The notes: generated by a model from the letters alone, not told the origin. Shown: positions 1 to 8,337, counted from the stretch's first letter. The stretch is 64,000 nucleotides of DNA from an uncultured Clostridia bacterium (GCA_947629045.1 CANRCF010000005.1:1-64000); one strand, 5' to 3'. Numbers and translations are program-made.

Positions 1-140
1 ATAAGTTCGTGTCGATAAGTTTTTTTACAAATTTTTAAACTTACACTATCAAGGTTTTTCAACTAGCGAAAATATTTGAACAAATTTTTGTATTATTTTA
101 TAAAAAATTAAATCATAAAAAATTATTTAATAACAAAAGT

Positions 141-180
141 AAATTTCAGCCAAAAACTATAAAAGTTTTGGCTGAAATTT
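141..180 (-). terminator. Rho-independent terminator after the DUF4363 gene
   Basis: A 17-18 bp near-perfect inverted repeat with an ATAAA-type loop lies 9 bases beyond the stop codon of the DUF4363 gene. T-rich sequence follows on the minus strand. It probably ends the YetF/DUF4363 transcript. Confidence 0.75.
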
Positions 181-188
181 TAATTATA

Positions 189-701
189 TTAGAATATATT
201 TACAATTTTAAGTGCACTTTTATCTTTAATATGTTTTAAAATAAATGCACAATTATCTAAGCTTTCTACTGCAGTTTGATAATCCTTTGTTTCAATATTT
301 GCTTTTAATTTAGTAAGCTCTGTTTTAACTTTTTCTAGTTCATTGTGTTCTATATAATATGACATTGTTTCATCTTTTTCTTCCCACAAATTTTCTATAT
401 CTTCCATCTTTTTTGTGCTTTCTTCCTGCTCTTTATTTGCATCCAAACTTTCTTTTTTGCTTTCATCAGTTTTAAAATCTTCATTTTGATTTTCATTCTG
501 TTTTTTATCTGATTTACTATTTTGTTCCTCATTTATTTTAGAACTTTCTTCACTTTCATTTAATTTGTAAATTTTTTCTCTTAATTCACTTAAATTTTTC
601 GACATTGCTTCTACTGCATTGTTTGTGTTATTTTGTGTAATAATATTTGCTACAATAATAGCCACTATTACAACAAATATAATAATTACTTGTTTATACA
701 T
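189..701 (-). CDS. DUF4363 family protein
   Basis: A 170-aa protein with one N-terminal membrane segment (about residues 4-22) and a long charged, probably coiled-coil stretch rich in E, K, N and S (about 40-110) facing outside. Its ATG overlaps the stop codon of the upstream YetF-like gene by one base (TAATG), so the two are translationally coupled. DUF4363 proteins are commonly found beside DUF421 proteins in Clostridia, which supports the call. The biochemical role is unknown; a partner or regulator of the YetF-like membrane protein is an inference from the coupling. Confidence 0.75.
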   Translation of the reverse strand: MYKQVIIIFVVIVAIIVANIITQNNTNNAVEAMSKNLSELREKIYKLNESEESSKINEEQNSKSDKKQNENQNEDFKTDESKKESLDANKEQEESTKKMEDIENLWEEKDETMSYYIEHNELEKVKTELTKLKANIETKDYQTAVESLDNCAFILKHIKDKSALKIVNIF

Positions 702-1387
702 TATGCACCTTTCCCCTTTTTATTTTTTTCTTGGCAAAAGATTTGCCCTTTTCCATCATAGGTAACTATTAAAGCCTCTTGTGGTTTTATATTAAATTTT
801 TCTACTTGCTTTTTAAGCCAATTTTCATCTTTTCCAATTTGTTTCAAGTTTTCTGTCATAATTCTTCCGTCTACTACTAAATCATAAGGTATTCCTTCAT
901 AATCTGGCATTATATTAAAATCTTCAGGCGTTGTATTCCTTTTATTTGGCTTTTGAATAACAGTAATTTGTCCACTTGTTTCTAAAATAGCATATTCTAC
1001 ATCTCCTATATTTACTATGTTATTTCCTCTTAGCCTTTCTTGAAGTTCATTTAATGTAAATCTTTCTTTTATTAATGCTTTTTCATCTATTTTTCCACGA
1101 TATATTAAGATAGTTGGCTTTCCACATAGAATTTCTCTTATTCTCATACTTTTCATATTCATTATTGAGATTAGTAAATGCATTACTAATAAACCAAGTA
1201 TTGGTGTAATTCCGTTCCAAATAGGGATTCCTGTGTCCGACATTGGAATTGATGCTAAATCCGCTATCATAATAGATATTGCAAGTTCAAAAGGTTGAAG
1301 TTGCCCTATTTCTCGCTTTCCCATAAATCTCATAACGATTAGTACTATTATGTATAAAAAAATTGTTCTAATAAGTGTAACTAACAT
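701..1387 (-). CDS. DUF421 (YetF-like) membrane protein
   Basis: A 228-aa protein with N-terminal membrane segments in the first 80 residues, then the soluble DUF421 domain, including the conserved MRFMGKREIGQLQPFELAI stretch near residue 19. Bacillus YetF/YrbG/YkjA are the named relatives; the family is linked to spore germination and envelope functions, with no firm enzymatic role. An AAAGGATG ribosome-binding site precedes the ATG by about 9 bases. It is the first gene of a two-gene operon with the DUF4363 gene. Confidence 0.88.
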   Translation of the reverse strand: MLVTLIRTIFLYIIVLIVMRFMGKREIGQLQPFELAISIMIADLASIPMSDTGIPIWNGITPILGLLVMHLLISIMNMKSMRIREILCGKPTILIYRGKIDEKALIKERFTLNELQERLRGNNIVNIGDVEYAILETSGQITVIQKPNKRNTTPEDFNIMPDYEGIPYDLVVDGRIMTENLKQIGKDENWLKKQVEKFNIKPQEALIVTYDGKGQIFCQEKNKKGKGA

Positions 1388-1601
1388 ATTTTATCATCCT
1401 TTATAAAATCTATTTAACAGTTCAAGAAAAAACTTTTTATAAATTTCTAATTTTAAAATGCATTTTCAGCATTTAATATCATTTTTAACCAAAAAAATAA
1501 ATTTATTCATTGTTTGAATAAATTTTTATTTTCCGTTCATAATAATTTTATAAACCATGAAAAACATCATAGGCAATTCTTGAAATAAGGAGGTTTTTAT
1601 T

Positions 1602-1979
1602 ATGTCAGATAATCAAACAAACACACAAACTGGTTCAAATACTAAAAGCACAGTATGGCAGATTATTGGTAGATTAGTAACTGCTGGTGTTGTTCTTGCT
1701 ATTACTGCATTTTTTACACCAGGATTTCAAATTAACGGTTTTTGGGCATTAGCAGCAGCTGCTGTTGTTCTTACCATTATAGATTACTTAGTTACTAGAT
1801 TTACAGGATTACACGCAAGTTCTTTTGGTAAAGGATTTGTAGGATTTGTTCTTTCTGCAGTTGTATTATATGTAACTCAATATTTTGTTGCAGGTTATAC
1901 AGTTTCTTGGATGGCTGCAATTATTGGTGCTTTAGTATACGGTGTTGTAGATTATTTTCTACCTGGCGAACAGCAATAA
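1602..1979 (+). CDS. Small four-helix membrane protein, holin-4-like
   Basis: A 125-aa protein with a short polar N-terminus rich in N, T and S, followed by four hydrophobic segments (about residues 18-38, 47-66, 78-96 and 99-118). The TPGFQINGFWALAAAAVVL pattern and the length resemble the Phage_holin_4_2 / YvlD-type membrane family, whose cellular function is not settled. There is no phage context, so lysis is not implied. A perfect AAGGAGGT site lies 7 bases before the ATG and suggests strong translation. The gene is monocistronic and divergent from the YetF operon. Confidence 0.6.
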   Translation: MSDNQTNTQTGSNTKSTVWQIIGRLVTAGVVLAITAFFTPGFQINGFWALAAAAVVLTIIDYLVTRFTGLHASSFGKGFVGFVLSAVVLYVTQYFVAGYTVSWMAAIIGALVYGVVDYFLPGEQQ

Positions 1980-2060
1980 TTTATTTTGTCTAAACTATAA
2001 TAGTTGAGTAAAAACTAACACTTAATGTGTTCTCCTCTCTCATATAATAGTTTAGAACAT

Positions 2061-2093
2061 AAAAGAGAGTTTCCTAAATAGGAACTCTCTTTT
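2061..2093. terminator. Bidirectional terminator
   Basis: The stem AAAGAGAGTT(T)CCTA / TAGGAACTCTCTTT has an A-run on one side and a T-run on the other, so it can stop transcription from the holin-like gene (+) and from glmU (-), which converge here. A second, weaker inverted repeat (ctaaactat / atagtttag) lies just upstream at about 1990-2055. Confidence 0.8.
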
Positions 2094-2163
2094 ATTATGT
2101 TCATATTATTGACTATTACTATTGTATCTACATTTATGGGTATATTATAGTTTTATTTGTATA

Positions 2164-3420
2164 CTATTTTCCTTTGTTCCATCCTTCTTTATTTACTTGT
2201 CTTTCTCTTGCTATTGCTAAACTTTCAGATGGTATATCTTCTGTAATTGTAGAGCCTGCTGCAACTAATACATGGTCTCCCATTGTTACTGGTGCTACTA
2301 AGTTTACATTAGAACCCACAAAGCAATTATCTCCGATAATAGTTTTGTGTTTATTCTTTCCATCATAGTTGCAAGTAATTGTACCACAACCGATATTACA
2401 TTTTGATCCAATTTCAGAATCTCCCATGTAAGATAAATGTGGAACTTTAGTGCCTTCTCCAATAATTGCCTTTTTGATTTCTACAAAGCTTCCTACTTTT
2501 ACTTTGTTAGCTAGTTTGCAACCCTCACGAATATACGCATTTGGTCCAATGTTACATTCTTCTCCAATTACAACACCTGATTTAATTGTTGTATTTGGAT
2601 GTATTACTGTATCTATTCCTATTTCTACATCTTCATAAATGTATGTAGTGTTAATATCTTCAATTGTAACGCCATTGTTCATGTGCATTGTATTTATACG
2701 AATTCTTAATATTCTAGAAAGCATTTCTAATTGTGCCTTTGTGTTTAAACTTAATATTTCCGTATTGTCTTCTACTAGAACACCACCTATCTTTTCTCCT
2801 TTTGTATCTAGCATTTTAATAACATCAGTTAAATAGTATAAGCCCATGCTACTTTTTTGCAATTTTCCTATTATATCTAATAATTTTGAAATTTCAAAGC
2901 AATAAAGTCCAGCATTTACTTCTAATATGTTTCTTTGTGACTCTGTTAATTCTTTCTCTTCTATAATTTCTACTATTTTACTGTCTCTTCTTATTATTCT
3001 TCCATAACCTGTTGGTTCACTTATAATTCCTGTTAAAATTGTTGCTGCCTCATTTTCTGCTTCAGATTTTTCTACTACTGTTTTTATTGTTTCTGAAGTG
3101 ATTAGTGGAATATTACCATTTGCTACAAGTATTCTGCCTGTTTTTCCTTCTAAATATGAAGTTGCTTGCATAATTGCGTGGCCTGTTCCTAAGCATTGCT
3201 CTTGATGAAGATATGTTACTTCATCTTTTAATATTTCTTCTATTTCTGCTCTGTTTTCCCCTACAATAACTGCTACATCATCAATTCCTGCTTTTTTTAT
3301 GCTATCTACTACTCTTTTGATTACTGCCTTTCCGTATAATTCTTGTGCTAATTTTGATTTTTTTGATTTCATTCTGTCATCTGTTCCTGCTGCCATTACT
3401 AAAGCTATAGTTTTTTCCAT
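2164..3420 (-). CDS. glmU: GlmU-like protein, acetyltransferase half intact, uridylyltransferase site degraded
   Basis: A 418-aa protein with GlmU organisation: nucleotidyltransferase domain (about 1-230) and left-handed beta-helix acetyltransferase (about 255-418). Canonical GlmU (about 456 aa) makes GlcNAc-1-P and then UDP-GlcNAc for peptidoglycan. The acetyltransferase half looks functional: HLSYMGD with His328 as the probable base, CGTITCNYDG and LVAPV are kept. The uridylyltransferase half is altered. The AAGxGTRM loop reads AAGTDDRM (residues 10-17), and the metal-binding Asp of GDVPL (E. coli Asp105) is Asn103. Lys23, LGTGHA, TGYGR and the Asn near 226 remain. The adjacent UAP1-type gene could supply the missing UTP-transfer step; that division of labour is an inference. 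Confidence 0.85.
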   Translation of the reverse strand: MEKTIALVMAAGTDDRMKSKKSKLAQELYGKAVIKRVVDSIKKAGIDDVAVIVGENRAEIEEILKDEVTYLHQEQCLGTGHAIMQATSYLEGKTGRILVANGNIPLITSETIKTVVEKSEAENEAATILTGIISEPTGYGRIIRRDSKIVEIIEEKELTESQRNILEVNAGLYCFEISKLLDIIGKLQKSSMGLYYLTDVIKMLDTKGEKIGGVLVEDNTEILSLNTKAQLEMLSRILRIRINTMHMNNGVTIEDINTTYIYEDVEIGIDTVIHPNTTIKSGVVIGEECNIGPNAYIREGCKLANKVKVGSFVEIKKAIIGEGTKVPHLSYMGDSEIGSKCNIGCGTITCNYDGKNKHKTIIGDNCFVGSNVNLVAPVTMGDHVLVAAGSTITEDIPSESLAIARERQVNKEGWNKGK

Positions 3421-3601
3421 TTTCTTTTATTCCTTTCTTTGCCTTCGTTAATCTAAAAATTCTTGAAGGGCTTTTTTTATTTTTACCTTTGTCAGATTAT
3501 TTATATTTTTTTGCAAATTTTATATATTTACTTTTATAAGATTTTATTTTTTTCAAATTTTATTATCTCTACAAGTTTTTTTATAATGTTCTTATTTTTT
3601 A

Positions 3602-4831
3602 CTACATTTTAGCATTATATAATTTAACTGCTGTTTCAGGGCTGTCATTACCTTCTTTGTTCTTTACTGGTGCAAATTCATCTTCCCTCTTTACTCTTAA
3701 AATAGTAATATCATCATATCTTTCAAACACATCAAATATGAAAGACTCATATTTATATACATTTGGTTCTTCTACTTCTACAAATTCACCATTTTCCTTT
3801 AAATATCCAGATTTTTTGAAAGCTGCATGATATGGAAGTTTAACATCTGCTAAATTTTCAAATACGCTTCTATGGAACAAGTAATTTGCAAGGTTTACTT
3901 CTCCAAATTGCAATTCTCCGTTTTCATCTCTTTGCTCTGCCATTTCATCTGGCAAATCTATGTATTCTATAATCTTAGGTTTTCCATTCATTTTGCAAAA
4001 TACACCAACTTTTTCTTTTGGGTTAGTTTTTGCAACTGATTTTGCACCGATTTTTTGATTTTCTTCAATAGTAAGTGCTAATAATATAGGGTCAACAAAG
4101 TTTGATAAAATATTATCAACATTGCTTACAAAAATCCAGTCTATTTGATTTTTCTTCATATCTTCTAGTATTCCAGATTTTGAAACTGCCTCATATATTC
4201 CACCATTTCCATCTGCCGCTTCTTTAATTTTTTTATCTTTATCTAATATTAGTTTTCCATTTGTATCAATAAGTGGCAATTCCCCTTGCATGAAGAATTT
4301 TACTTTTGTTTTGTCATAGCCAAAATATTCATGCTTTTCTAAAAATTCTACTGTATCTTCATGGTTTTCTCTACTTGTCATTACATACCATGGAATTGTT
4401 ATTTTATATTTTTCTTTTGCTGTTTTTAAAGTATCTACAATTATTTCAAAAATATATTTTTTTCCATACTTAGTATTTAATTCATAAGTACCCTTTGGAC
4501 CTTTATGCCCTAATCTTGTGCCTTGACCACCTGCCATTGTTATAACTGCATAATGTCCTTCTTCAATTATTTTGCCTCCTACTTCTTCTAGCTCTTTTAT
4601 TCTGTCTTCTGATAGTTTTTCTTTGTTCGTATAATTAATGTGCTCTATTTTCTTTTCTTCAAATTCTACTTTTGTTTTTGTCCTTTCATATAAGCTTTTT
4701 AGCTGATTAAAGTCTATTTTAGAAATTTGTTTTTCTAGATTCTTTTTTTCTTCTTCATTTAATAAGTTCATATAATTTAAAATGTGCTCTTGTCCGTATT
4801 CTTTTAAAATTTGTAATACTTCTGGTTTCAT
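3602..4831 (-). CDS. UDP-N-acetylhexosamine pyrophosphorylase (UAP1/AGX-type, UDPGP family)
   Basis: A 409-aa UDPGP-family uridylyltransferase. The nucleotide-binding loop MAGGQGTRLGHKGPKGTYEL spans about residues 99-118. The UAP1 signature VDNIL (in NVDNILSNFVDP) and a C-terminal REDEFAPVKN stretch match eukaryotic UDP-GlcNAc pyrophosphorylases better than GalU. The expected reaction is UTP + GlcNAc-1-P to UDP-GlcNAc + PPi. It lies 181 bases upstream of the GlmU-like gene in the same direction, as expected if the two act in sequence on the same pathway. The AAAGGAATG site supports the ATG at 4831. Substrate choice (GlcNAc-1-P, GalNAc-1-P or Glc-1-P) cannot be fixed from sequence alone. Confidence 0.85.
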   Translation of the reverse strand: MKPEVLQILKEYGQEHILNYMNLLNEEEKKNLEKQISKIDFNQLKSLYERTKTKVEFEEKKIEHINYTNKEKLSEDRIKELEEVGGKIIEEGHYAVITMAGGQGTRLGHKGPKGTYELNTKYGKKYIFEIIVDTLKTAKEKYKITIPWYVMTSRENHEDTVEFLEKHEYFGYDKTKVKFFMQGELPLIDTNGKLILDKDKKIKEAADGNGGIYEAVSKSGILEDMKKNQIDWIFVSNVDNILSNFVDPILLALTIEENQKIGAKSVAKTNPKEKVGVFCKMNGKPKIIEYIDLPDEMAEQRDENGELQFGEVNLANYLFHRSVFENLADVKLPYHAAFKKSGYLKENGEFVEVEEPNVYKYESFIFDVFERYDDITILRVKREDEFAPVKNKEGNDSPETAVKLYNAKM

Positions 4832-4953
4832 TAAAATACATTCCTTTCGGTTTATTTTTTATTATACTTATAGTATTCTAATTAAATTTATTTTGTGTTT
4901 ATGCTAGTCTTTTATTGCACTACTAATTTATATCACAAACTCTAAAAAAAAAC

Positions 4954-5132
4954 AAGTAAGACAGTGGGACTTACGTTTTGTCTTAATGTTTCAAGGATTG
5001 AAGCAATAATATTTCTTAAAATAAAGCATTTATATTTTTTAAATAAAACAATAGGACGGATTTTTGTCTTAACTTTTCTTAGAATAACTCCAATTTTCCT
5101 TAAGACATAATCCCCGTCCCACTGTCTTACTT
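4954..5132. repeat. 179-bp palindromic (REP/MITE-like) element
   Basis: A 17-bp perfect inverted repeat (aagtaagacagtgggac at 4954-4970, its complement at 5116-5132) bounds the element. Each end can itself fold into a hairpin with a 7-bp TAAGACA/TGTCTTA stem and a 15-nt loop (4957-4985 and 5101-5129). The GTGGGAC core is GC-rich against an AT-rich interior, which holds further TGTCTTAA copies but no ORF. This looks like a non-autonomous palindromic element, possibly mobilised by an IS200/REP-type transposase elsewhere. The element ends 6 bases before the stop codon of the Cys-rich membrane protein. Confidence 0.7.
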
Positions 5133-5138
5133 ATTTGG

Positions 5139-5405
5139 TTAGCAACATTTATTTTTATTGCATATCATTTCTACAACTCTTATAATAATTAATATAACAA
5201 GTATAACTGCTAAAATAATAAATGCTGGTAATGCAGCTGTAATAACGGCAGCAACTGCTGCAATAGAACCTATAATTAAACCTAATGTTATTCCTAATAA
5301 TACAGATAATATAAAGATAACAATATCTATACAGCATCTGTTTTTTCTTTCAGGCTTACATCCATTGCTATATATAGTAATACAGTTTTTATCTCCTTCG
5401 CACAT
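5139..5405 (-). CDS. Small Cys-rich two-helix membrane protein
   Basis: An 88-aa protein: a Cys/Lys-rich N-terminus (MCEGDKNC, then NGCKPERKNRCC), two long hydrophobic segments (about residues 26-50 and 52-76), and a CNKNKCC tail. Cysteines on both flanks of the helices suggest metal or disulfide chemistry at the membrane surface, but I do not recognise the family. An AGGAGGTG site lies about 7 bases before the ATG, so it is probably expressed. The palindromic element abuts its 3' end. Confidence 0.65.
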   Translation of the reverse strand: MCEGDKNCITIYSNGCKPERKNRCCIDIVIFILSVLLGITLGLIIGSIAAVAAVITAALPAFIILAVILVILIIIRVVEMICNKNKCC

Positions 5406-5510
5406 GTTTCTACACCTCCTAGTAGAAGCTATGTGAAGCTTACTACTAATATATTATATGTACGAGCAATCTATTATTTTACAAATTTCGACTTTTTTCT
5501 TTCTAATTTT

Positions 5511-6719
5511 TTACTCTTTAAAATCCATCATTTCATCAATTTGCATTTTGCCTGCTCTTGTAACTGAATTGTAGCCATACTTTTCCTTTAACCCATCTAT
5601 TGCTTTATCTAACTTTTGTTGTTTTTCGTTTTTTGGTGTGTCGAATAGTGAAATTTGTTCTGTTTCCGGAGATGTTAGTTTATCAACTCTTACACCTATT
5701 AGCCTTACAGGCTCTCCTTTATATAGCTCTTTTAAAACTTCTTTTGCTGTTTCATAAATAATTTTTGTACTATTTGTTGGTGTAGCTAGTGTTCTTTGGT
5801 GTGAGTAGTTTTTAAATTCTTTTGTTCTTATTTGTACACCTATTGTTGATGTAAGCAAATTATGCTTTCTTAAACGATAAGTAGTTTGCTCTGTGAGTGC
5901 TAGTAAAACTTCTTCTATTTTTTCTATGTTGGTTAAGTCTTCTGGTAAGGTAGCTGAGTTTCCAATACATTTTGGATCTTCTGGCTCTGAATTAACTTCT
6001 GATAAGTCAATTCCATTCGCATATTCCCATATTACTTTTCCAAATTTTCCAAATAGCTTTATCATTTCTTCTTGCTTTCTTTTTGCTAAATCTCCTATTG
6101 TATTGATACCTATTTTTTGTAATTTTGGTAAGCTTTTTCTTCCCACCATGAATAAGTCAGAAACTGGTAAAGTCCACATTTTAGTAGGTATTTCTTCTTT
6201 ATATAAGGTATGCACTTTATCTGGCTTTTCAAAATCTGATGCCATTTTTGCAAGAAGTTTGTTTGGCGCAACACCTACATTTACTGTAAAGCCTAATTCC
6301 TGCTTTATTCTTTTACTTATTTCATTTGCAATAATTAAATCAGTTTTTCCTACTGGAATAAAATTGGTGATATCTAAGAAACATTCATCTATTGAAAAAC
6401 GCTCTATTTTATTTGTATATTCGCAAAGTATTTTATACATAGAATTTGAATAATATCTATATGCTTTAAAATTACTTTTATATATTTGCAAGTTAGGACA
6501 CTTTTGTTTTGCAAAGTAAATTGGCTCTCCTGTTGTTATTCCATATTTTTTGGCTGGCATACTTTTAGCAAGTACAACACCTTTTCTTTTTTCTTCATCT
6601 CCACCAATAATTGCAGGGATGGTTCTAATATCCACCTCTGCTCCATTTTTTAGCATTTCTACTGCTGTCCATGATAGGAATGCACTATTTACATCTACAT
6701 GCAAAATTTTTCTTTCCAA
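5511..6719 (-). CDS. dinB: DNA polymerase IV (Y-family)
   Basis: A 402-aa translesion DNA polymerase. Palm motifs are visible: HVDVNSAFLSW near residue 7 and SIDECFLDI near residue 108 supply the metal-binding acidic residues. AKSMPAKKYGI (finger), the helix-hairpin-helix region GRKSLPKLQKIGI and a C-terminal little-finger domain follow. No clear C-terminal clamp-binding QLxLF-type motif was seen; EQISLF near 356 is the nearest candidate. The start is TTG at 6717-6719, preceded by AGGTGAT. Its promoter (6738-6767) holds a dyad that could be a damage-responsive operator. Confidence 0.93.
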   Translation of the reverse strand: MERKILHVDVNSAFLSWTAVEMLKNGAEVDIRTIPAIIGGDEEKRKGVVLAKSMPAKKYGITTGEPIYFAKQKCPNLQIYKSNFKAYRYYSNSMYKILCEYTNKIERFSIDECFLDITNFIPVGKTDLIIANEISKRIKQELGFTVNVGVAPNKLLAKMASDFEKPDKVHTLYKEEIPTKMWTLPVSDLFMVGRKSLPKLQKIGINTIGDLAKRKQEEMIKLFGKFGKVIWEYANGIDLSEVNSEPEDPKCIGNSATLPEDLTNIEKIEEVLLALTEQTTYRLRKHNLLTSTIGVQIRTKEFKNYSHQRTLATPTNSTKIIYETAKEVLKELYKGEPVRLIGVRVDKLTSPETEQISLFDTPKNEKQQKLDKAIDGLKEKYGYNSVTRAGKMQIDEMMDFKE

Positions 6720-6737
6720 AAATAATCACCTGTCTTT

Positions 6738-6767
6738 ATTATAAAACAGGTGTTTTCGATTTGTCAA
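6738..6767 (-). promoter_or_regulatory. dinB promoter with internal dyad
   Basis: On the minus strand TTGACA (6762-6767) and TATAAT (6738-6743) are separated by 18 bp. The dyad AAAACAggTGTTTT (6743-6756) sits in the spacer and touches the -10 box, an ideal place for repression. It is not a textbook Firmicutes LexA box, so the regulator is unknown. Confidence 0.6.
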
Positions 6768-6787
6768 TGGAATAATTATTTTATTTT
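6767..6787. repeat. Copy 0 of the 21-bp toxin-antitoxin flank repeat
   Basis: A 21-bp sequence beginning ATGGAATAATTATT that covers the hicB stop codon. Exact copies lie at 7640-7660 and 8631-8651, where they form the ends of longer 160-bp repeats. Confidence 0.8.
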
Positions 6788-7191
6788 CTCTTTTCTATAC
6801 CTAATTGTTGCTTCAATGCACTTTGTAAAACTCTAGAAAAGTTTACTTTATTTCTTTCGGCTAAATCATTTATCCATTTTGGAATAGTTAAAGTTTTCTT
6901 TACAGCCACATTTTGAATAGCATCTCTAAAAAGTGGCATATTTACTTCTACTAATATAACCCTCTCATTTTTTTCTAATTTTATTTTATTTAAGCTTGTT
7001 GCTTGTGGTAATTCTTTCTTTTCTTCTTCATTACAAGCTATATAAAGCCCTAGTGCATCTTTTGCCATATAAAGAGCTTCTTCATCATCATTTGCACAAG
7101 TGTTGCAGTTAGGTAAATCTGGAAAAGAAATAGAAATTCCATCATTTTGATAATTTAAAATAGCTGGATAAATATAATAATCTTTTTTCAT
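6781..7191 (-). CDS. hicB: HicB-family antitoxin
   Basis: A 136-aa protein. The N-terminal half (YPAILNYQNDGISISFPDLPNC, with EALYMAKDALGLYI) is the partly degraded RNase-H-like HicB fold that neutralises HicA. The C-terminal part (about residues 98-136, LTIPKWINDLAERNKVNFS) looks like a ribbon-helix-helix or short DNA-binding domain for autoregulation. The gene follows hicA by 10 bases with its own TAGGAGA site. The hicA-first order is typical of the family. Confidence 0.88.
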   Translation of the reverse strand: MKKDYYIYPAILNYQNDGISISFPDLPNCNTCANDDEEALYMAKDALGLYIACNEEEKKELPQATSLNKIKLEKNERVILVEVNMPLFRDAIQNVAVKKTLTIPKWINDLAERNKVNFSRVLQSALKQQLGIEKRK

Positions 7192-7201
7192 AATTAATCT
7201 C

Positions 7202-7402
7202 CTATTCTAATTTTACTTGCGCCTGTTTTTCTATTGCTTTTAATGTTCCTATTGGAATATTACTTTTAGGGTGTGGCACAATTACAATTCCTTGTTTGAA
7301 TGGATGTTTAAATGCATGATGACTACCTGTTGCCTTTCTACATTCATACCATCCATTTTGCATAAGTATTTTTATTACTTCTCGTGAAGAATATGATTTC
7401 AT
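7202..7402 (-). CDS. hicA: HicA-family mRNA interferase toxin
   Basis: A 66-aa protein of typical HicA size with a dsRBD-like fold. The motif GSHHAF (about residues 26-31) contains the expected catalytic His, and the C-terminus has the PHPKSNIPIGTLKAI stretch typical of the family. HicA cleaves mRNA in a translation-independent way when HicB is lost. GGAGAA precedes the ATG. It is the first gene of the hicAB pair. Confidence 0.9.
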   Translation of the reverse strand: MKSYSSREVIKILMQNGWYECRKATGSHHAFKHPFKQGIVIVPHPKSNIPIGTLKAIEKQAQVKLE

Positions 7403-7502
7403 TTATTTTCTCCTTATGATTATATCACGTATTTTTATACGTGTAAAGTTTTTTATGATTTTTATATTACTTTTTTGAAATTTTTTAATTTGAATAATAT
7501 TT

Positions 7503-7662
7503 GATAAAAATATCTTGAATTAAAATTTTTTGAAATATAATAAATTTATTATACTAGCTTTTTCTTATTTTTGCAACAAAAATTGTACGACTTTATTCGA
7601 CATCAAAAAATCGTACAATTTTTAATACAACCTCATATTATGGAATAATTATTTTATTTTTT
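7503..7662. repeat. 160-bp direct repeat, copy 1
   Basis: This stretch is repeated with few changes at 8495-8653. It contains a hairpin with 13-bp perfect arms (aaaaattgtacga at 7578-7590, its complement at 7611-7623) and ends with the shared 21-bp sequence. It occupies the space between the PIN operon's 3' end and the hicA promoter. The hairpin may serve as a terminator for the PIN operon. Confidence 0.85.
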
Positions 7663-7840
7663 AAATTACTGTGCCTTCTTTTTTATATTTTTTAATATCT
7701 TTTTCACATTCATTTGCTTTATTTTTTATATCTTCTAATCTTTCTTTTAGTGTTAAATTTTTTCTCTTTTCTGCGTTGTATTTTCTAATTTTGTGAATAT
7801 CGTCTATTGTAAACTTATCACTTATTACTGGTTTTTCCAT
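7661..7840 (-). CDS. 59-aa putative antitoxin to the PIN protein
   Basis: A short gene encoding 59 residues, beginning MEKPVISDKFTIDDIHKIRK and ending in a charged, probably helical tail. Its ATG (7838-7840) lies inside the last codons of the PIN gene, in another frame. AAGGAGG lies 9 bases upstream, within the PIN C-terminus. Overlap, size and charge fit an antitoxin translated by coupling to its toxin. Small proteins with a DIHKIR-type start occur beside PIN genes in Clostridia as far as I recall. The toxin-first order is less usual for VapBC but known. The TA role is inference. Confidence 0.65.
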   Translation of the reverse strand: MEKPVISDKFTIDDIHKIRKYNAEKRKNLTLKERLEDIKNKANECEKDIKKYKKEGTVI

Positions 7841-8337
7841 AAAATCATGCCTCCTTTTCTTATTCTTTTTTGGCTTAATAATACATCTGGAGAATATATA
7901 TCTATATTATTACGCCTTTCTTCATATGTTATCTTTCTTATTTCATTTATAGTATATAAATTTACTATATGTTTAAAATTCCAAGATATAATAATATTGC
8001 AATCATTTAATATGGCTGATGCTATATGTAAACAATCATCAAAACTTTTTGATTTTAATATTTTTTTAATAATTATTTGATTTGCCATTTTTTCTGTTTC
8101 TTCATTTATATCAACTCTTATATAGTTAATTTGTGCTAAATATTCTTTTAATATACTTCTTTTTGGTTCCTTACATTCATTTAATTCTGCCAAAACTAAA
8201 TCGCTTATTATAATTTCATATTTGCCTGTTTGAAAAATTTGCCATAGTTTTTTTGTTTGCTTCATTTTTTCAGGAGCATCTTCTTGTTCTAAATAACTTA
8301 TTACTGACGTATCTAAATATATTCTTAGTTTATGCAT
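7825..8337 (-). CDS. PIN-domain ribonuclease (VapC-like toxin)
   Basis: A 170-aa protein with a PIN nuclease fold. Acidic metal-binding residues are visible in YLDTSVISYLE (Asp8), LAELNE (about residue 52) and SFDDCLHIASA (about 99-100). It is slightly longer than most VapC toxins (about 130-150 aa) owing to a basic C-terminal tail that overlaps the start of the 59-aa partner by 16 bases. AAGGAGAAAAA precedes the ATG. RNA cleavage is the family activity; the target is unknown. Confidence 0.82.
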   Translation of the reverse strand: MHKLRIYLDTSVISYLEQEDAPEKMKQTKKLWQIFQTGKYEIIISDLVLAELNECKEPKRSILKEYLAQINYIRVDINEETEKMANQIIIKKILKSKSFDDCLHIASAILNDCNIIISWNFKHIVNLYTINEIRKITYEERRNNIDIYSPDVLLSQKRIRKGGMILWKNQ

